DNA from: Neospora caninum Liverpool
Taxonomy: Eukaryota; Apicomplexa; Conoidasida; Eucoccidiorida; Sarcocystidae
Length of the DNA: 64,000 nt
Assembly (NCBI RefSeq): GCF_000208865.1
Contig: NC_018393.1
Span: 434,001 to 498,000, forward strand
Direction of reading: 5' to 3'
A program made the translations under genes and the position numbers. Under the pieces are notes generated by a model. That model was not told the origin of the DNA and ran no database searches. It saw only the letters and a list, made by a program, of their open reading frames with translations. Below, piece after piece: positions 12,816 to 24,375 of the stretch; position 1 is the first letter of the stretch; the number at the start of each line of letters is the position of its first letter.

Positions 12816-15615
12816 GACGCGCACGCCGATGCCGTGTTATATCTGGGTTCGAAGAGCGTGCGAATGCCATCACCTGGCTGCCGTGTCGGCGTGGCATGGC
12901 AACAGTTGCTGCCAGAGAGCAGCTGCTGGTTTACGGGAGTCCTTTTTCTTGTTGTACAGCAGCTAATCGAAGGTATATTTTGACCGTATGATCTGATGCG
13001 TTAGGCGTATTATCAGGCACACGTTCGTAGTTTCAAGTGCGGGTCAACGCGATACCGCAGGGCATGGCCATGAGGGAGCAGAACTCTCACAGAGTTCCGC
13101 GGGCCCAACTGCAATAGTAGACGTGCCTCACGAACCTTGTAAAACGCAGCGATTGATCTCTTGTAATCCCTCTTGCCCATCGGTATGGCACTGGCATTTC
13201 GGAGGATGCCAATTGTCGCTCTATCACCTAACAACTATAGAATCAACTGAGTCGGTGCATCAGCAGTGCGCATACGTTCAGAACGGAGTCGAACAGGATG
13301 CCGCTGTCACACGCGGTGACCAAAAGAAAAAACTTCGAGGTAGTCGGCGATTAGTAAGCAGAACTGGTCATCCGAGCACGGCAGCCGAGTCGGGAGAGGT
13401 GACAGAGCACCTCCTGCGGATGATCCGAAGCAACGTACTAGGCTATCTCAGAGCACTCTGCGAGGTGAAGCATTTCTTCTTTTGCAAAATCTCCCACCGA
13501 ATGGGGGCTGCCCACATTGACCCGTGGCGGCGAGCTCGACGTGGCTGTCTTTGCGAATTTCGTAGCCTGTAGTAGGGGAGGCAGCAACAGGTGAACCGAG
13601 ACCGAGCAACAGTCGTGACCCGCAGGGCTATGCGAACTACGCCACCACTTTGCGAGCGCGCTCGTGATACGTATGTCAGAATGAGGCAGCGCGGATGAAA
13701 CGCTTTCTGTAACGTTCCCAGCGTGTGCGCTGCTCATTATGGTGACTTGCGGACCGGTGACCCATACCAAGACGACCAGTTGTTTATTCCGGACCTGCCA
13801 GTGCTGCCCAAAAAGCATTGCTGGCATGCACCGGAAGTAGGCAGGAAGAAACGCTATCGCTGATTAATTTGTCTCACGCTCGACACAGTTCCGAAGCATC
13901 ACCACAGCTCAGATCCGAGATGGAACACAAATCCTGGGTGTTGCCGCACATCCGCCACTGCAGCAGTCTCACCAGTCAGGCTTGCACGCCTGTCCTTGCT
14001 TTTGTTGCGTCAGTCACTTTCTCAGCGAAAGACAACACTACAGAAAACTGGATGGAGGCCGGAACTTACGTCGGTCACCACGGTGGGTACAGACACGGTC
14101 AACCCCAGTGCGGGTGATCTGTGGCAGTGCCCTAAACGCTCTGACGCCAGCTACTCCTATAGCAACTCGACATGAATGTGCCGAGTCTCATCGTCGCTTT
14201 CCTTGCGGCAGCTTAGAGACAATGAAGCGCTTACGCTGAAGCGCAGTTCCGACGAAGCTCCTATTCACGGTCCGTTCGAGCGTGCCTGTCTAACTATGGA
14301 AAAACCAGCCAGTCCGTAAAACGGGAACATGAGCTAGAACCCACCACTCCACCCGCGCATTCAGCCTGCAGACCGGCTGCGCGTCTCTGTCGACGGACAG
14401 GCGTGAGCGGTGAGCACTCGCTTATCGAGCAACGGAGGAATTCTCAGCCGGAAGGGGTCACAGTTTCTGCTGTTCCGCATTAATACAAATAATAGGTAAG
14501 AAAATATCCTATACTTTCGAGCCTCTTGAGCAGTGTCTGGGTTGAACGTACTCATGATGTACGGAACGTGTGCATAATGGAGGCATCAGCGATGCCGCTG
14601 TGATAACTCGGATTGCCACATCGGGCCACCGGCGGGGAAACGGATCACACTTAGCGTGGTGGATGTATCGGCTGCAATAATTTCGACAGCGCGGATGAGA
14701 GTTTGTTCGTATCTGTGAGTGCACTAGATATGTTTTGTAGCTTATAGTATTTCAAGGCGGACGGATACAGACAAGGCTAGGGCCTCTTTTCCAGTAGGTC
14801 GTCGCACTCGTCGCCGAGCGACGCGGTAACGGGGTCATTCTGTGTGGCATCGGTCAAGGCACACGTAACTTCCCTTGACAAAGCTCTCGCATTGTTGGCA
14901 TCGTCCCTTTGATCGCTTGTTTTGTGGCCGGGAGAGTGTCGTTTAACCGCCTGGCCGCTTCACTGAGTTTGTTTTGCAGGTGCCCGGTGTGATGGGCGCA
15001 GTTGCATCGGCTGTGGCTCTGTTGAAAGCACCATCCGCTGGGGTCACTCCGCGAACTTCGTGGGAGTCGCTATCCGGTCCGTCTCCGTCGAGACTGTGGA
15101 CAATTTTGTCGGATCAGCGGCCTTTTCGTATTTGGATGTGAATACGGTTGTTGTTATTGTGTTTCTTGTTCCATCGAGGGACTTCCCAGCGGACGCCTCA
15201 GCAACCGCTGCTGGCCGCCTACGTGCTGCTCTCCCCGTTTCCAGCACTGCAATCGAGAGGTACATCCTCTCGATTTCACTGTAGCTTTTGAGCGGAACAT
15301 CCTTCCGATGAATCAGAAGTGTGGTCCTAAACTGTACTCCCCAAGATAATTTCATTCATGTTTTCGTTTCTTTTCCGTGTTCCGAGCTCCGGTCTGCAGT
15401 CACATTGTAGGGTGAGCACCGTGAATGTCCGCTGGAGCTTCTCTGCGTCGGTATCTCGTCACGGGCGCTGCATCCTACAGTGACGACCTAAAGGTTCTTC
15501 GAATTGCCTGGTTTGTTAAAAGTCAGAGTCATCATAAACGAATTTTGATACACTGTGATCGGTCCATTATCAGGTATTAAAGTTCCGTGACGCAGTTGTA
15601 ATTTAACCCGCCGCC
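12816..15615. other. Intergenic, 2.8 kb, one possible alternative PARG exon
   Basis: I see no independent gene. A 114-base stretch at 13241-13354 is bounded by a TATAG acceptor and ends in TAG. It could be an alternative last exon of PARG. The same region is also open in another frame (to 13572), so its status is undecided. The rest is presumably PARG 3' region and the promoter of the KH gene. Confidence 0.5.
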
Positions 15616-18319
15616 ATGGAACGCCAGCAGGATAACGGCTTTCCTGGTTTTTTGTCCCCGAAACAGTCTTACTCTTCCTTGCCTTCGACTGCAGGACAAG
15701 GAGTTCCAGCGGAACGTCTCCAGTCAGATATACGAAGCCCAGGATTCCCACCTGCTACAGCTTACCCGGCTTTCCCCCGTTCCCCCGCTGCCAATGGCTC
15801 GCACGGTGCCAGTACAGTTTTTTATGGCTTGGGAAATTTGTCTAACATGTCGAATTTCATTGGTAGTACAAACCAGCTCCGCTCGACCGCGTATTCGCTT
15901 CTCGACTCGGGTCGGAGTGCTTCATCAGGCGAGAGTGATCCGTTTTTTTCATCATCAGGCACGGGGGGGGGTCACCCGAACAATTCCCTCTTGTTCAGTG
16001 CCGCGGGATCAAGTTGTTTATCTTCCCCACAGCGCCTTGGGGTTTATTCCTCCGTCCGTCCACAGTGTCCCCCTCCGCCTGTGGCAACATCCCAGAAGAA
16101 TAGCCCGGTTGCTTCGACAGCGCCGACACCGTCGCCATTAACACAGTCTCAAAAACAGCCCTCGTCGCCGCCGTCATCTCCAGCACTAGCGAACGAGTAC
16201 CCCGGTCTAACGCAGCCGAATATGTACGGGCGATCTTTGGGAGACCCGTTTCACCAGGAGAATGCTCCTCGGCAGGAGCACACGTCGCAACCGCAACTAG
16301 GACAGCATCCCAGGGCAGCAAGCCCGCTGGCTACTCCATTACGTCCTCACGCGACGTCAGCTCATCATCCGGATCATTATGTACGCAGCTCTTGCTTGCC
16401 AGGAAGCGATTGCCAAGAAGTTGATGCAGAACCATATGGCGAAGGGCAGGCTGAACGGCTGTGGAACTTCAGCAGTAGAGGTTCCCTTTCGTTTGACGAT
16501 CTAATCGCCCAGGTCCAGAAGTTGCTCCAGTCGAACTCCACATCTTCATCTGCCTCTTCTGCATCGACACCTCGTCGTCCTAGTGGCCGCCTCGGTGAGA
16601 CAGTAGACATGCCGTGGGAGAATAAGCCTATGGATAATAGAAGTATATGGGCGAGACGACCAATGCTAGGTAGACCACCTATACAACAACAGGGAATCCA
16701 AGAAGGTAGAGAAAATGTGGAGCGAGGTGACGAAGAGTACTCCGGATGTTGCGTCGGACAACTGGACCTTCATGCGTTACAAGGAGGTGAGTGTTCGTTC
16801 TTTGGCAGTCTCCCGTATCGTGTATACAGAAGAGATGCCGCACATCATTGTTTTCAAAGTTTTGTGATGTGCGATGCTCTCAGTAGCGGCGACTCAGTCC
16901 GTGCAGCCTTATCGGCCTGTGGGCGATTCCTCCAGTCCTCGTGAGCCCGTTAATGAAGGTATGGTGGACTGAACCACGACGTTAGGATGCAGACAAGCTC
17001 CTGATTGGCAGAGGCGCATCACGATTTACGCATTGGGGGCTAACAATTCCACTGATGGTTTCATTTGAGGCAAGGCAGACAGTCGAAAACAGTTCGGACT
17101 ATCGGGCTCCCTGATGAGTGAAAAGCTGAATTCCTGACAAATGGGTGGTATTCTATCCTTGTATGTTTAGGTGTCAACCAAAATTCAGCATCATATATCG
17201 ATCCGCAGGCGTTGGCAGTGCTTCAGGAGTTGCATCGAACGGCAGTACAGCAGAGAATGTGGGAAGCAAACCTCGCAGTTTTGCGGCAGGAAAATGCGGA
17301 TTTACAGAACAGAATCACCCTTATGGAGGAAACCCAAAGCTTCTTGAAGCAACAGAATCAGAGTCTCCGAGCGGCGCAACACTCGGCAGAAGCGTCCTCC
17401 CATGGAGCAGCGAAGTCGATCTTGGGTGTTGGTCGGCCGGCAACAAACAAATCAGCCACAAACAGACTAATTGCTCCCTCTGGCTACCAGGGACCGGATC
17501 AGATTCAGAGTGCTCCAAATCCATCCACACCCATTATCAAAGGGTCCGACAAGATCTCAGTGGAGCAATTTTTGCTAAGGTACGCATACGGCGGAACACC
17601 CCACTCACCACCACCAAACTCGATTAGTGAAATGAATGAAGCGGTAAACGAGTTATCTGGAGTATGGTGCTTGTGTGTTCAGCTTCCCTTTTACACTGAC
17701 TCAAGACTATCCTCACGCCATTCTCAAGTTCTGCGCCGACCACAACTTGGTAGTTAAGCTTCTGGGTTACCATGGAAAACGGGTAGAGCTTCTTGAGCGC
17801 CAGTATTGCTGCCGCATCCAGACCTCAGCACAGGCGTCCTCGTTTCCAGGTTATCCGAATGGCCGATGCGTTCTATTCACCGGCCCGCTGGTTTCGTTAC
17901 TTCGAGCGTGCGCCGATTTGTATGCGGTAGTCGACACCTCCAGTCCTGGACTGCGGACTAACATTGAAGGCTATCGAGTATGTTTAGTTGTCCCAGGGGA
18001 TTTTGTTGGGCGTCTTTTACGAAGCAACTGTGCTGGACTGCACGCCCTTCAAGAAGCAGGTGGAAAGGCCGTTCACATCGCGCTTGGGAATCTCTGTGTC
18101 ATAATGAGGGGCAACTACTCGGAGAGGGTCCTTTTGATTGATGGGAATATTGAGGGCGTTTGTCAAGTTCTTGAATCTGCTGCAGCACAGTTGCAGGACT
18201 TCTTGCGAAGATTTTCAGGCGGACAAGGAGGTGCAGGAGGAGGGGGATCCGAACACCTGGCGACTCGGTATGAGTTCCTTGAGTACCCGAAAAGAATTGA
18301 GCTCCATCTGTCCACGTGA
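15616..18319 (+). CDS. Two-KH-domain RNA-binding protein with coiled coil
   Basis: Exons are 15616-16786, 17171-17579 and 17683-18319; phases agree and give 738 residues. The start ATG sits in a strong context (ccgccATGg). Residues 1-390 are Ser/Pro/Gln-rich and probably disordered. Exon 2 encodes an amphipathic, Gln/Leu/Glu-rich helix (about 403-460) that looks like a coiled coil. Exon 3 carries two type I KH folds. KH1 (about 539-610) has an intact GxxG loop, GYHG at 555-558. KH2 (about 624-700) has the VPGDFVGRLL lead-in, but the GxxG position reads RSNC (640-643), which would be expected to weaken nucleic-acid binding. The order resembles NOVA/PCBP-type KH proteins. The protein probably binds single-stranded RNA or DNA and dimerises through the coiled coil. 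The specific target is unknown. Decayed copies of exons 2 and 3 lie downstream. Confidence 0.85.
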
Positions 18320-19599
18320 ACTCATTGGACTATTTTCCGGGACTGCGTCACTCATTCTTATTTTCACGCTTGACCGATGCTCGTATTCACGAGAAATACG
18401 GTTTACGCAGGTTCTACACTGAGCACAGGGAGGGCGTGTGCGTGTTCCATCCAAGCTAGAAATGGATGCATGTGGGTCCCGGACGCATCTAGACGAGAAG
18501 TGACTGAGAGGTGACCCATCAGCCACTGGTGGTGCGGGCACTTGTGGGGTGGCATCGCCTGTTACATAAAGTTGTTGTGGAGAAGCACGGGGGTAATTTG
18601 CTCATTTATGTGAGAATACCGTGAGTCTCCGTTATTGCATTTTGCCGCTGTTGACAGTAGTAGGTTGCACCAGCTGTGTTGTATGCGTCCACCATTGACA
18701 GGCTAGTTGCACGCAGGGGTGGTTAGTAAACGCAGATGTGCACACGCACGGTGCACCACTGCTGTTGGTGCCGCCAGCATGGTTCGGTCTGAAGCCCCGT
18801 TGCGCTCAAGTGCCCGATGTACACTATCGTGTGAGACAATGTAGGGGGAATTGTGTGTACAGTTTTATTTGTTTGTGGCGTATAACGACCACAGCATTAC
18901 TTGAGCGAGTCTTGAACAAAGCCCCTTCATGGTGCTGGTCGCTCGCTTCGGCTAGTGAGGTCATGCCGTACTGAACAGGCTGACCGTAAATGTGTTGACG
19001 CTTTCCAAAGGACAGTCGGTGCAAAGTTATTCGCTGAGGTACTGGCAGAAATGTTATTAACGTGCGTAGAGCGGACGGAATATAAGCAGATTTCGGCTAC
19101 AGAAATGCAGTTGGCAAGTGGTCGTCCCTATCCGGTCCACTCGGTTAGCCGCACCGCGAAGTATGATTTCATTACCGTGGTCCATATATGAGGCGTTGGG
19201 TAAGGCACCCTTCCACAGAAAAAATTATTTTTGATCCGGTGAACACAGCCAAATTATATCTAGAGGCATCGATTGACCGATGTTCCGCGGATGGAAGCGA
19301 CCGTTTTAGTAGTCGGGCATGCCTCAGTGCCGCGCGAGTCCTCACACCATCAGCACTTTTTAGACCTGCGCAGCGATCGCTCTACCATGATGTCAATCCC
19401 GTGGAAGTCACTGACCCGCCTGGAGCTGTAATTCTGACTTCTGGAGGGTGTAGCCTCGGCTGTCAGCACATGCTCTGTCGTAGCATTGCACAGGAGACTG
19501 ACCCTGACCCGCAACATCAGATGGTGATAAGGACTCCCGGACTATTATTATACTCGCAACAGTCTAGCGCCTTAGTATAGCTGTTATCAATAAAATCAC

Positions 19600-20110
19600 A
19601 TCATTACCCTTACATCGAACGGCGGTACTGCAGAGGCTGAGGGATGCCAACTTCGGACTTCTGCGGCACGCAAATGTAAGATTGCAAAACAGAATCGACC
19701 TTTTTCGAGGAAACCCCCACCTTCTTCCCCCCCGCCCCCCCCCCTCCTTGACCGAATCAGAGTCTCCCAGGGCCAAACACGCTAGAGAAGCGTCCTCCCC
19801 TGGAGTGGCGGAGTCCATCATGGGTGTTGTTCTGTCGGCAACAACAAAATTAGCGATCAACAGACAACAACCTCCTTATTCGCGTACAAGGGGCTGGACC
19901 AGATTCGGAGTGCTCTGATTCTCTCACACCCAATATCAAGTGTGGGACAAGTGTGGGACAAGACGTAATTGGAACAATTTTTGCCGAGGTTCGCTTTTGT
20001 CGGAGCAAAGTAGCCACCCAAAAGCTTCACGAGTGTACTGAATGTCGGGGCCACTTAGTTCCTTGCTTACTCGAACACATTGGTGCTCCATGACTCCTGA
20101 TGGAACCACA
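19600..20110 (+). pseudogene. Partial KH-gene copy 1 (exon 2-like, KH exon deleted)
   Basis: The segment 19603-19975 matches the coiled-coil exon (HRTAV-QRL/M-N-LLR...LQNRI pattern) but has a C-rich insertion around 19708-19745 that is absent from the parent. Downstream, sequence homologous to the intron runs almost directly into sequence matching the very end of the KH exon (near 20085-20110). The KH domains have been removed by an internal deletion. No start codon or complete gene structure remains. Confidence 0.8.
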
Positions 20111-20558
20111 TGCCCTCCGGGTTTTGCGGATTGTGCAGGTGGCATCCTTATTTTTCTAGCTTGGCCAACGCACTTACGTACTTATTTACAGTGAGCACAC
20201 GGTTGCTAGCCAGATCCATCCCAGCTCATGCTGGTTGCGTGTGTGCCCCGGGTGCAACAAGACGAGAGGTGACTGAGAGGTCTCCTGAGTACATAGAATC
20301 ATAGAATTCTGTATTAACATGTAAATCTAATAGAATCATAACTAATCCACCAGTCACCAACCAGCCGACGTGGTGCAGGTACTGGTGCGTCTTGGTATCG
20401 TCTACTGCATGAAGTCGTAGCGGAGAGGCACCGGAGCAAATTCCTTATTTATTCAAGACTCCCGTTAGTCTTTACATTGCATTTTCTCACCAATGAGTAT
20501 TAAGGTCACACCCTGTGTTCATGCCAGACTGGACACGGTAGTTGCAGGCCGCACAGGT

Positions 20559-20657
20559 TGGTGCGCGGCTGGCGCAGAGCTGGTGCGCGGCTGGCGCAGA
20601 GCTGGTGCGCGGCTGATGCAGAGCTGGTGCGCGGCTGATGCTGAGCTGGTGCGCGCA
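20559..20657 (+). repeat. 22-bp minisatellite within array unit 1
   Basis: Four consecutive 22-base units start with TGGTGCGCGGCTG and end with GAGC (20559, 20581, 20603, 20625), followed by a partial unit. Unit 2 (22394) has one copy, and unit 3 (24779) has a shuffled short form, so copy number changed after the larger duplication. Confidence 0.9.
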
Positions 20658-21479
20658 AATGGTGCACCATTGCCGTTGGTGCCCCCCAGCACGGGTCGGC
20701 TTAGTGTCTCATTGTGCACCAGTCCCCTGTACTCCAGCGACCGGGTAAAACAGTGTAGGAGGAAGCCTGTGTACGATTTCATTTGTTTGTGGCGTATAAC
20801 GACCACAGCATTACATGAGCGAGTCTCGTTCAAAGCCGCTTCGTGGCGCTGGTGGCTAGCTCCGGGCACGGAGATCATGCCGCACTGAACAGGATATCCT
20901 GTACGTGTTGACGCTTTCCTCACAAGCATCGGCACAAAAACATTCGCGGGAGCACAAGCTTATTGACCTGGATAGAACGGACAGTATGTCCGCAGATTTC
21001 GCCGACAGCAGTGCAGCGCAAAGTTGTCGTCACTATCCCGGCCAGTGGAAATGCAGGAGGGCACAGTAGGATTTCAGTGACGTGATGCAGATGTGGGGGA
21101 TTAGATAACGTATTTTTGCACAAAAATACGGTTTTCGGTTTGGAGATTTCGCCGAAATAATATCCAGGGATGACGCTTTACATCGGTTTTTCGCTGGAGG
21201 GTGGGGCCGCTGATGAGGCTGGAATGACTCAGTGCCGCGCGATTCTCACACCAGCCACCAGCAGGACTTTCCAGACCTGCGCAGCGATTGCTCTACCATG
21301 ATGTCAATCCAGTGAAAGTTACTGACCCGCCTGGAGCTGTAATCCTGACTTCTGGAGGGTGTGGCCTCGGCTGTCAGCACATGCTCTGTCGTAGCGTTGC
21401 ACAGCAGGGCGACCGGCAACATAAAATTGGGGTACGGCTTCCAGGACTTCTACAAGCGCAACAGTCTCTGGCCTTCGTA

Positions 21480-21890
21480 TAGCTATGAGCAATAAAGGCA
21501 CATCATTACCCTTACATCGAACGGCGGTACTACAGAGGCTGAGGGATGCCAACTTCGGACTTTTGCGGCAGGCAAATGTAAGATTGCAAAACAGAATCGC
21601 CCTTTTCGAGGAAACCCCCACCTTCTTCCACCCCGCCCCCCCCCCTTCTTGACCGAATCAGAGTCTCCCAGGGCCAAACACGCTGGAGAAGCGTCCCCCC
21701 CTGGAGTGGCGGGGTCCATCATGGGTGTTGTTCTGTCGGCAACAACAAAATTAGCGGTCAACAGACAACAACCTCCTTATAGCTCTAAGGGGATGGACCA
21801 GATACGGAGTGCTCTGAATCCCTCATACCCATTATCAAACGGTCAGACAAGATCGCATTCGGACAATTTTTGCTCATGTTCGCTTACGTC
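21480..21890 (+). pseudogene. Partial KH-gene copy 2 (exon 2-like, KH exon deleted)
   Basis: The exon-2-like segment starts with an in-frame ATG at 21484 but is broken within the C-run around 21631-21650 by a stop. It is nearly identical to copy 3 over several hundred bases. The KH exon is missing: intron-like sequence up to about 21960 passes into 3' flank sequence by about 22010. Confidence 0.8.
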
Positions 21891-23256
21891 GGAATAATGT
21901 GGCAACTTTAAAAACTTCTTTAGCGTAGTGAATGCCCGGGCCATTTAGTTTGTGGTACCTGACCAAAAACGTACTACATCTCTCCCGATAAAAATTTGCG
22001 CGACATGTTTTTGGGAAATTTGCGTCCGGCCTTCTTTATTTTTCTTGCTTAACCGGTGCCCGTTTTGTCGACACATACGTTATACGCAGATTTTACAGTG
22101 AGTACAGAGAGGGCGTTTGCGCGTTCTATGTCAGATCGAAGTGAATGCGTGTGCGTCCCGACGGAGCTAGAGGATAGGCAACCGGGAGGTGACCGATCAG
22201 CATCCGCGCGTGCGGGCACATGCGTTGCTGCCGACGTCTGAACGACAATGTTCTTGCGCAGAAGCACAGGAGCAAATTCCTCATTTATTCGAGGCTCCCG
22301 TTAGCCTTTTCATTGCATTTTCTCACTACTGAATATTAAGGCCACACCCTGTGTTCATGCCAGACTGGACACGATAGTTGCAGACCGCACAGGTTGGTGC
22401 GCGGCTGGCGCTGAGCTGGTGCGCGCACATGGTGCACCGTTGCTGTTGGTGCCCCCCAGCACGGGACGGCTTAGTGTCTCATGTGCACCAGTCCCCCTGT
22501 ACTCCTTCACCGGGTGGAACAACGTAGGAGGAAGTCCGTGTACAATTTTATTTGTTTGTGGCGTATAACGATTACAGCATTACATGAGCGAGTCTCGTTC
22601 AAAGCCGCTTCGTGGCGCTGGTGGCTAGCTCGGGCAGGGAGGTCATGCCGCACTGAACAGGATACCGTTCGTGTGTTGACTCACCTCACAAGCATCGGCA
22701 CAAAAACATTCGCGGGAGCGCTGTTGCAAAGCTTTTTGCCGTGGATAGAACGGACCGTATGTCAGCAGATCTCGGCTACAGCAGCGGAGCTGGGAAGTGG
22801 TTGTTCCTATCCGGTCCAGTCTGTTAGCGGCAGTGCGACGTATCATTTCATTATCGTGCTTCAGACGTTGGGCGTTGGCTAATGTACTCTTCCACAGAAA
22901 ATGATTTACTGATTAGGCGGAGGTTCAACCAGTGTTATACAGAGGCATAACGCTCGTGACCGATGTTTCTCAGTGGATGGAGGCGGCCGCCTGTGTAGTC
23001 TGGCATGCCTTAGTGCCGCGCCGGTCCTCACACCATCAGGACTTTCCAGACCTGCGCAGCGATTGCTCTACCACGATGTCAATCCCGTGGAACTCACTGA
23101 CCCGCCTGGAGCTGTAATCCTGACTTCTGGAGGGTGTGGCCTCGGCTGTCAGCACATGCGCTGTCGTAGCGTTGCACAGCAGGGCGACCGGCAACATAAA
23201 ATTGGGGTACGGCTTCCAGGACTTCTACAAGCGCAACAGTCTCTGGCCTTCGTATA

Positions 23257-24375
23257 GCTATGAGCAATAAAGGCACATCATTACCCTTACATCGAACGGC
23301 GGTACTACAGAGGCTGAGGGATGCCAACTTCGGACTTTTGCGGCAGGCAAATGTAAGGTTGCAAAACAGAGTCGCCTTTTTCGAGGAAACTTCGACCTTC
23401 TTCCCACACCCCCCCCCCTCCTTGACCGAATCAGAGTCTCCCAGGGCCAAACACGCTGGAGAAGCGTCCTCCCCTGGAGTGGCGGGGTCCATCATGGGTG
23501 TTGTTCTGTCGGCAACAACAAAATTAGCGATCAACAGACAACAACTTCCTTATTCGCGTACAAGGGGATGGACCAGATACGGAGTGCTCTGAATCCCTCA
23601 TACCCATTTTCAGACGGTCAGACAAGATCTCACGGGAACAATTTTAGCTGAGGTCGCATACGTAGGAACAAAGCAGCCACTCTCAAAAAGCTACGTGAGA
23701 GTACTGAAGGTCGCGGCCAATGAGTTTGTTTGGAGTCTGCCGCGGGTGTGCTCAGCCTGCCTTTTCCAGTGACTCTTATTTATCCCCACACCATTCTCAT
23801 GTTATGGGTAGGAAAGCTTCTGGATTGCCATGGACCACGTGTAGAGCTTCTTGGGTGTCGGTGCTATCGCCCCATGCAGCCACCGGCCAGGGGTCCACGC
23901 TTTCACGTGATTCGAATGGGCCATGGGGTCTCTTCATCGGCCCGCGGGTTTCAGTGCTCACACAGCGGACCGATTGCCTGATGTACTAGACGCGTCCAGC
24001 CCTGGCATCCGCACAGACACTGACGGCTACAAAACAGGTTGGGCTGTCCCAGGGGATCTCGTTGCATGTCCTTTATGAAGCAGCTGTACAGGACTGCACA
24101 CAGTTCAACAAGCAGGAGGAAAGGCGGTTCATATGGCGCTTGGGAATCACTTTGTCATAATGCGGGACAACTGCTCGGAGAGGATCCTTTAGACTGATGG
24201 GAATATTGAGGGCGTTTGTCAAGTTCTTGAATCTGCTGCAGCACACCTGCGATACTTCTTGCCAGACTTTCAGGCCGGCCGGGAGCATGCAGGAGGAGGG
24301 GAACCGGAGCATTTCGCGGCCCGTTTTGTGCTCCGTGAGAACCGAGAAGGAATTGAGCTCCATCGCTTCTGATGA
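23257..24375 (+). pseudogene. Partial KH-gene copy 3 (exon 2-like plus degenerate KH exon)
   Basis: The exon-2-like part has an open frame from ATG 23260 to 23592 (110 residues) that keeps the coiled-coil pattern. The KH exon homologue at about 23745-24375 is recognisable; for example, a degraded KLLDCHGPRVELLG matches the KH1 loop of the parent. It carries frameshifts and stops, including TAG near 23988 and near 24190. This is the only downstream copy that keeps the KH exon. The 110-codon frame might be expressed, but nothing shows that it is. Confidence 0.82.

Noticed and set aside
13123..13572. 149-codon plus-strand frame after PARG
   Set aside because: The first codon is not ATG and the frame does not join PARG in phase; a shorter overlapping exon in another frame fits better.
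20559..20657. CRISPR-like direct repeats
   Set aside because: Units are contiguous without spacers and lie in a eukaryotic gene-derived array; this is a minisatellite.
21601..21660. Poly-C run as a phase-variable switch
   Set aside because: Slippage switches of this kind are a bacterial mechanism. Here the run sits in a truncated copy with no complete gene structure.
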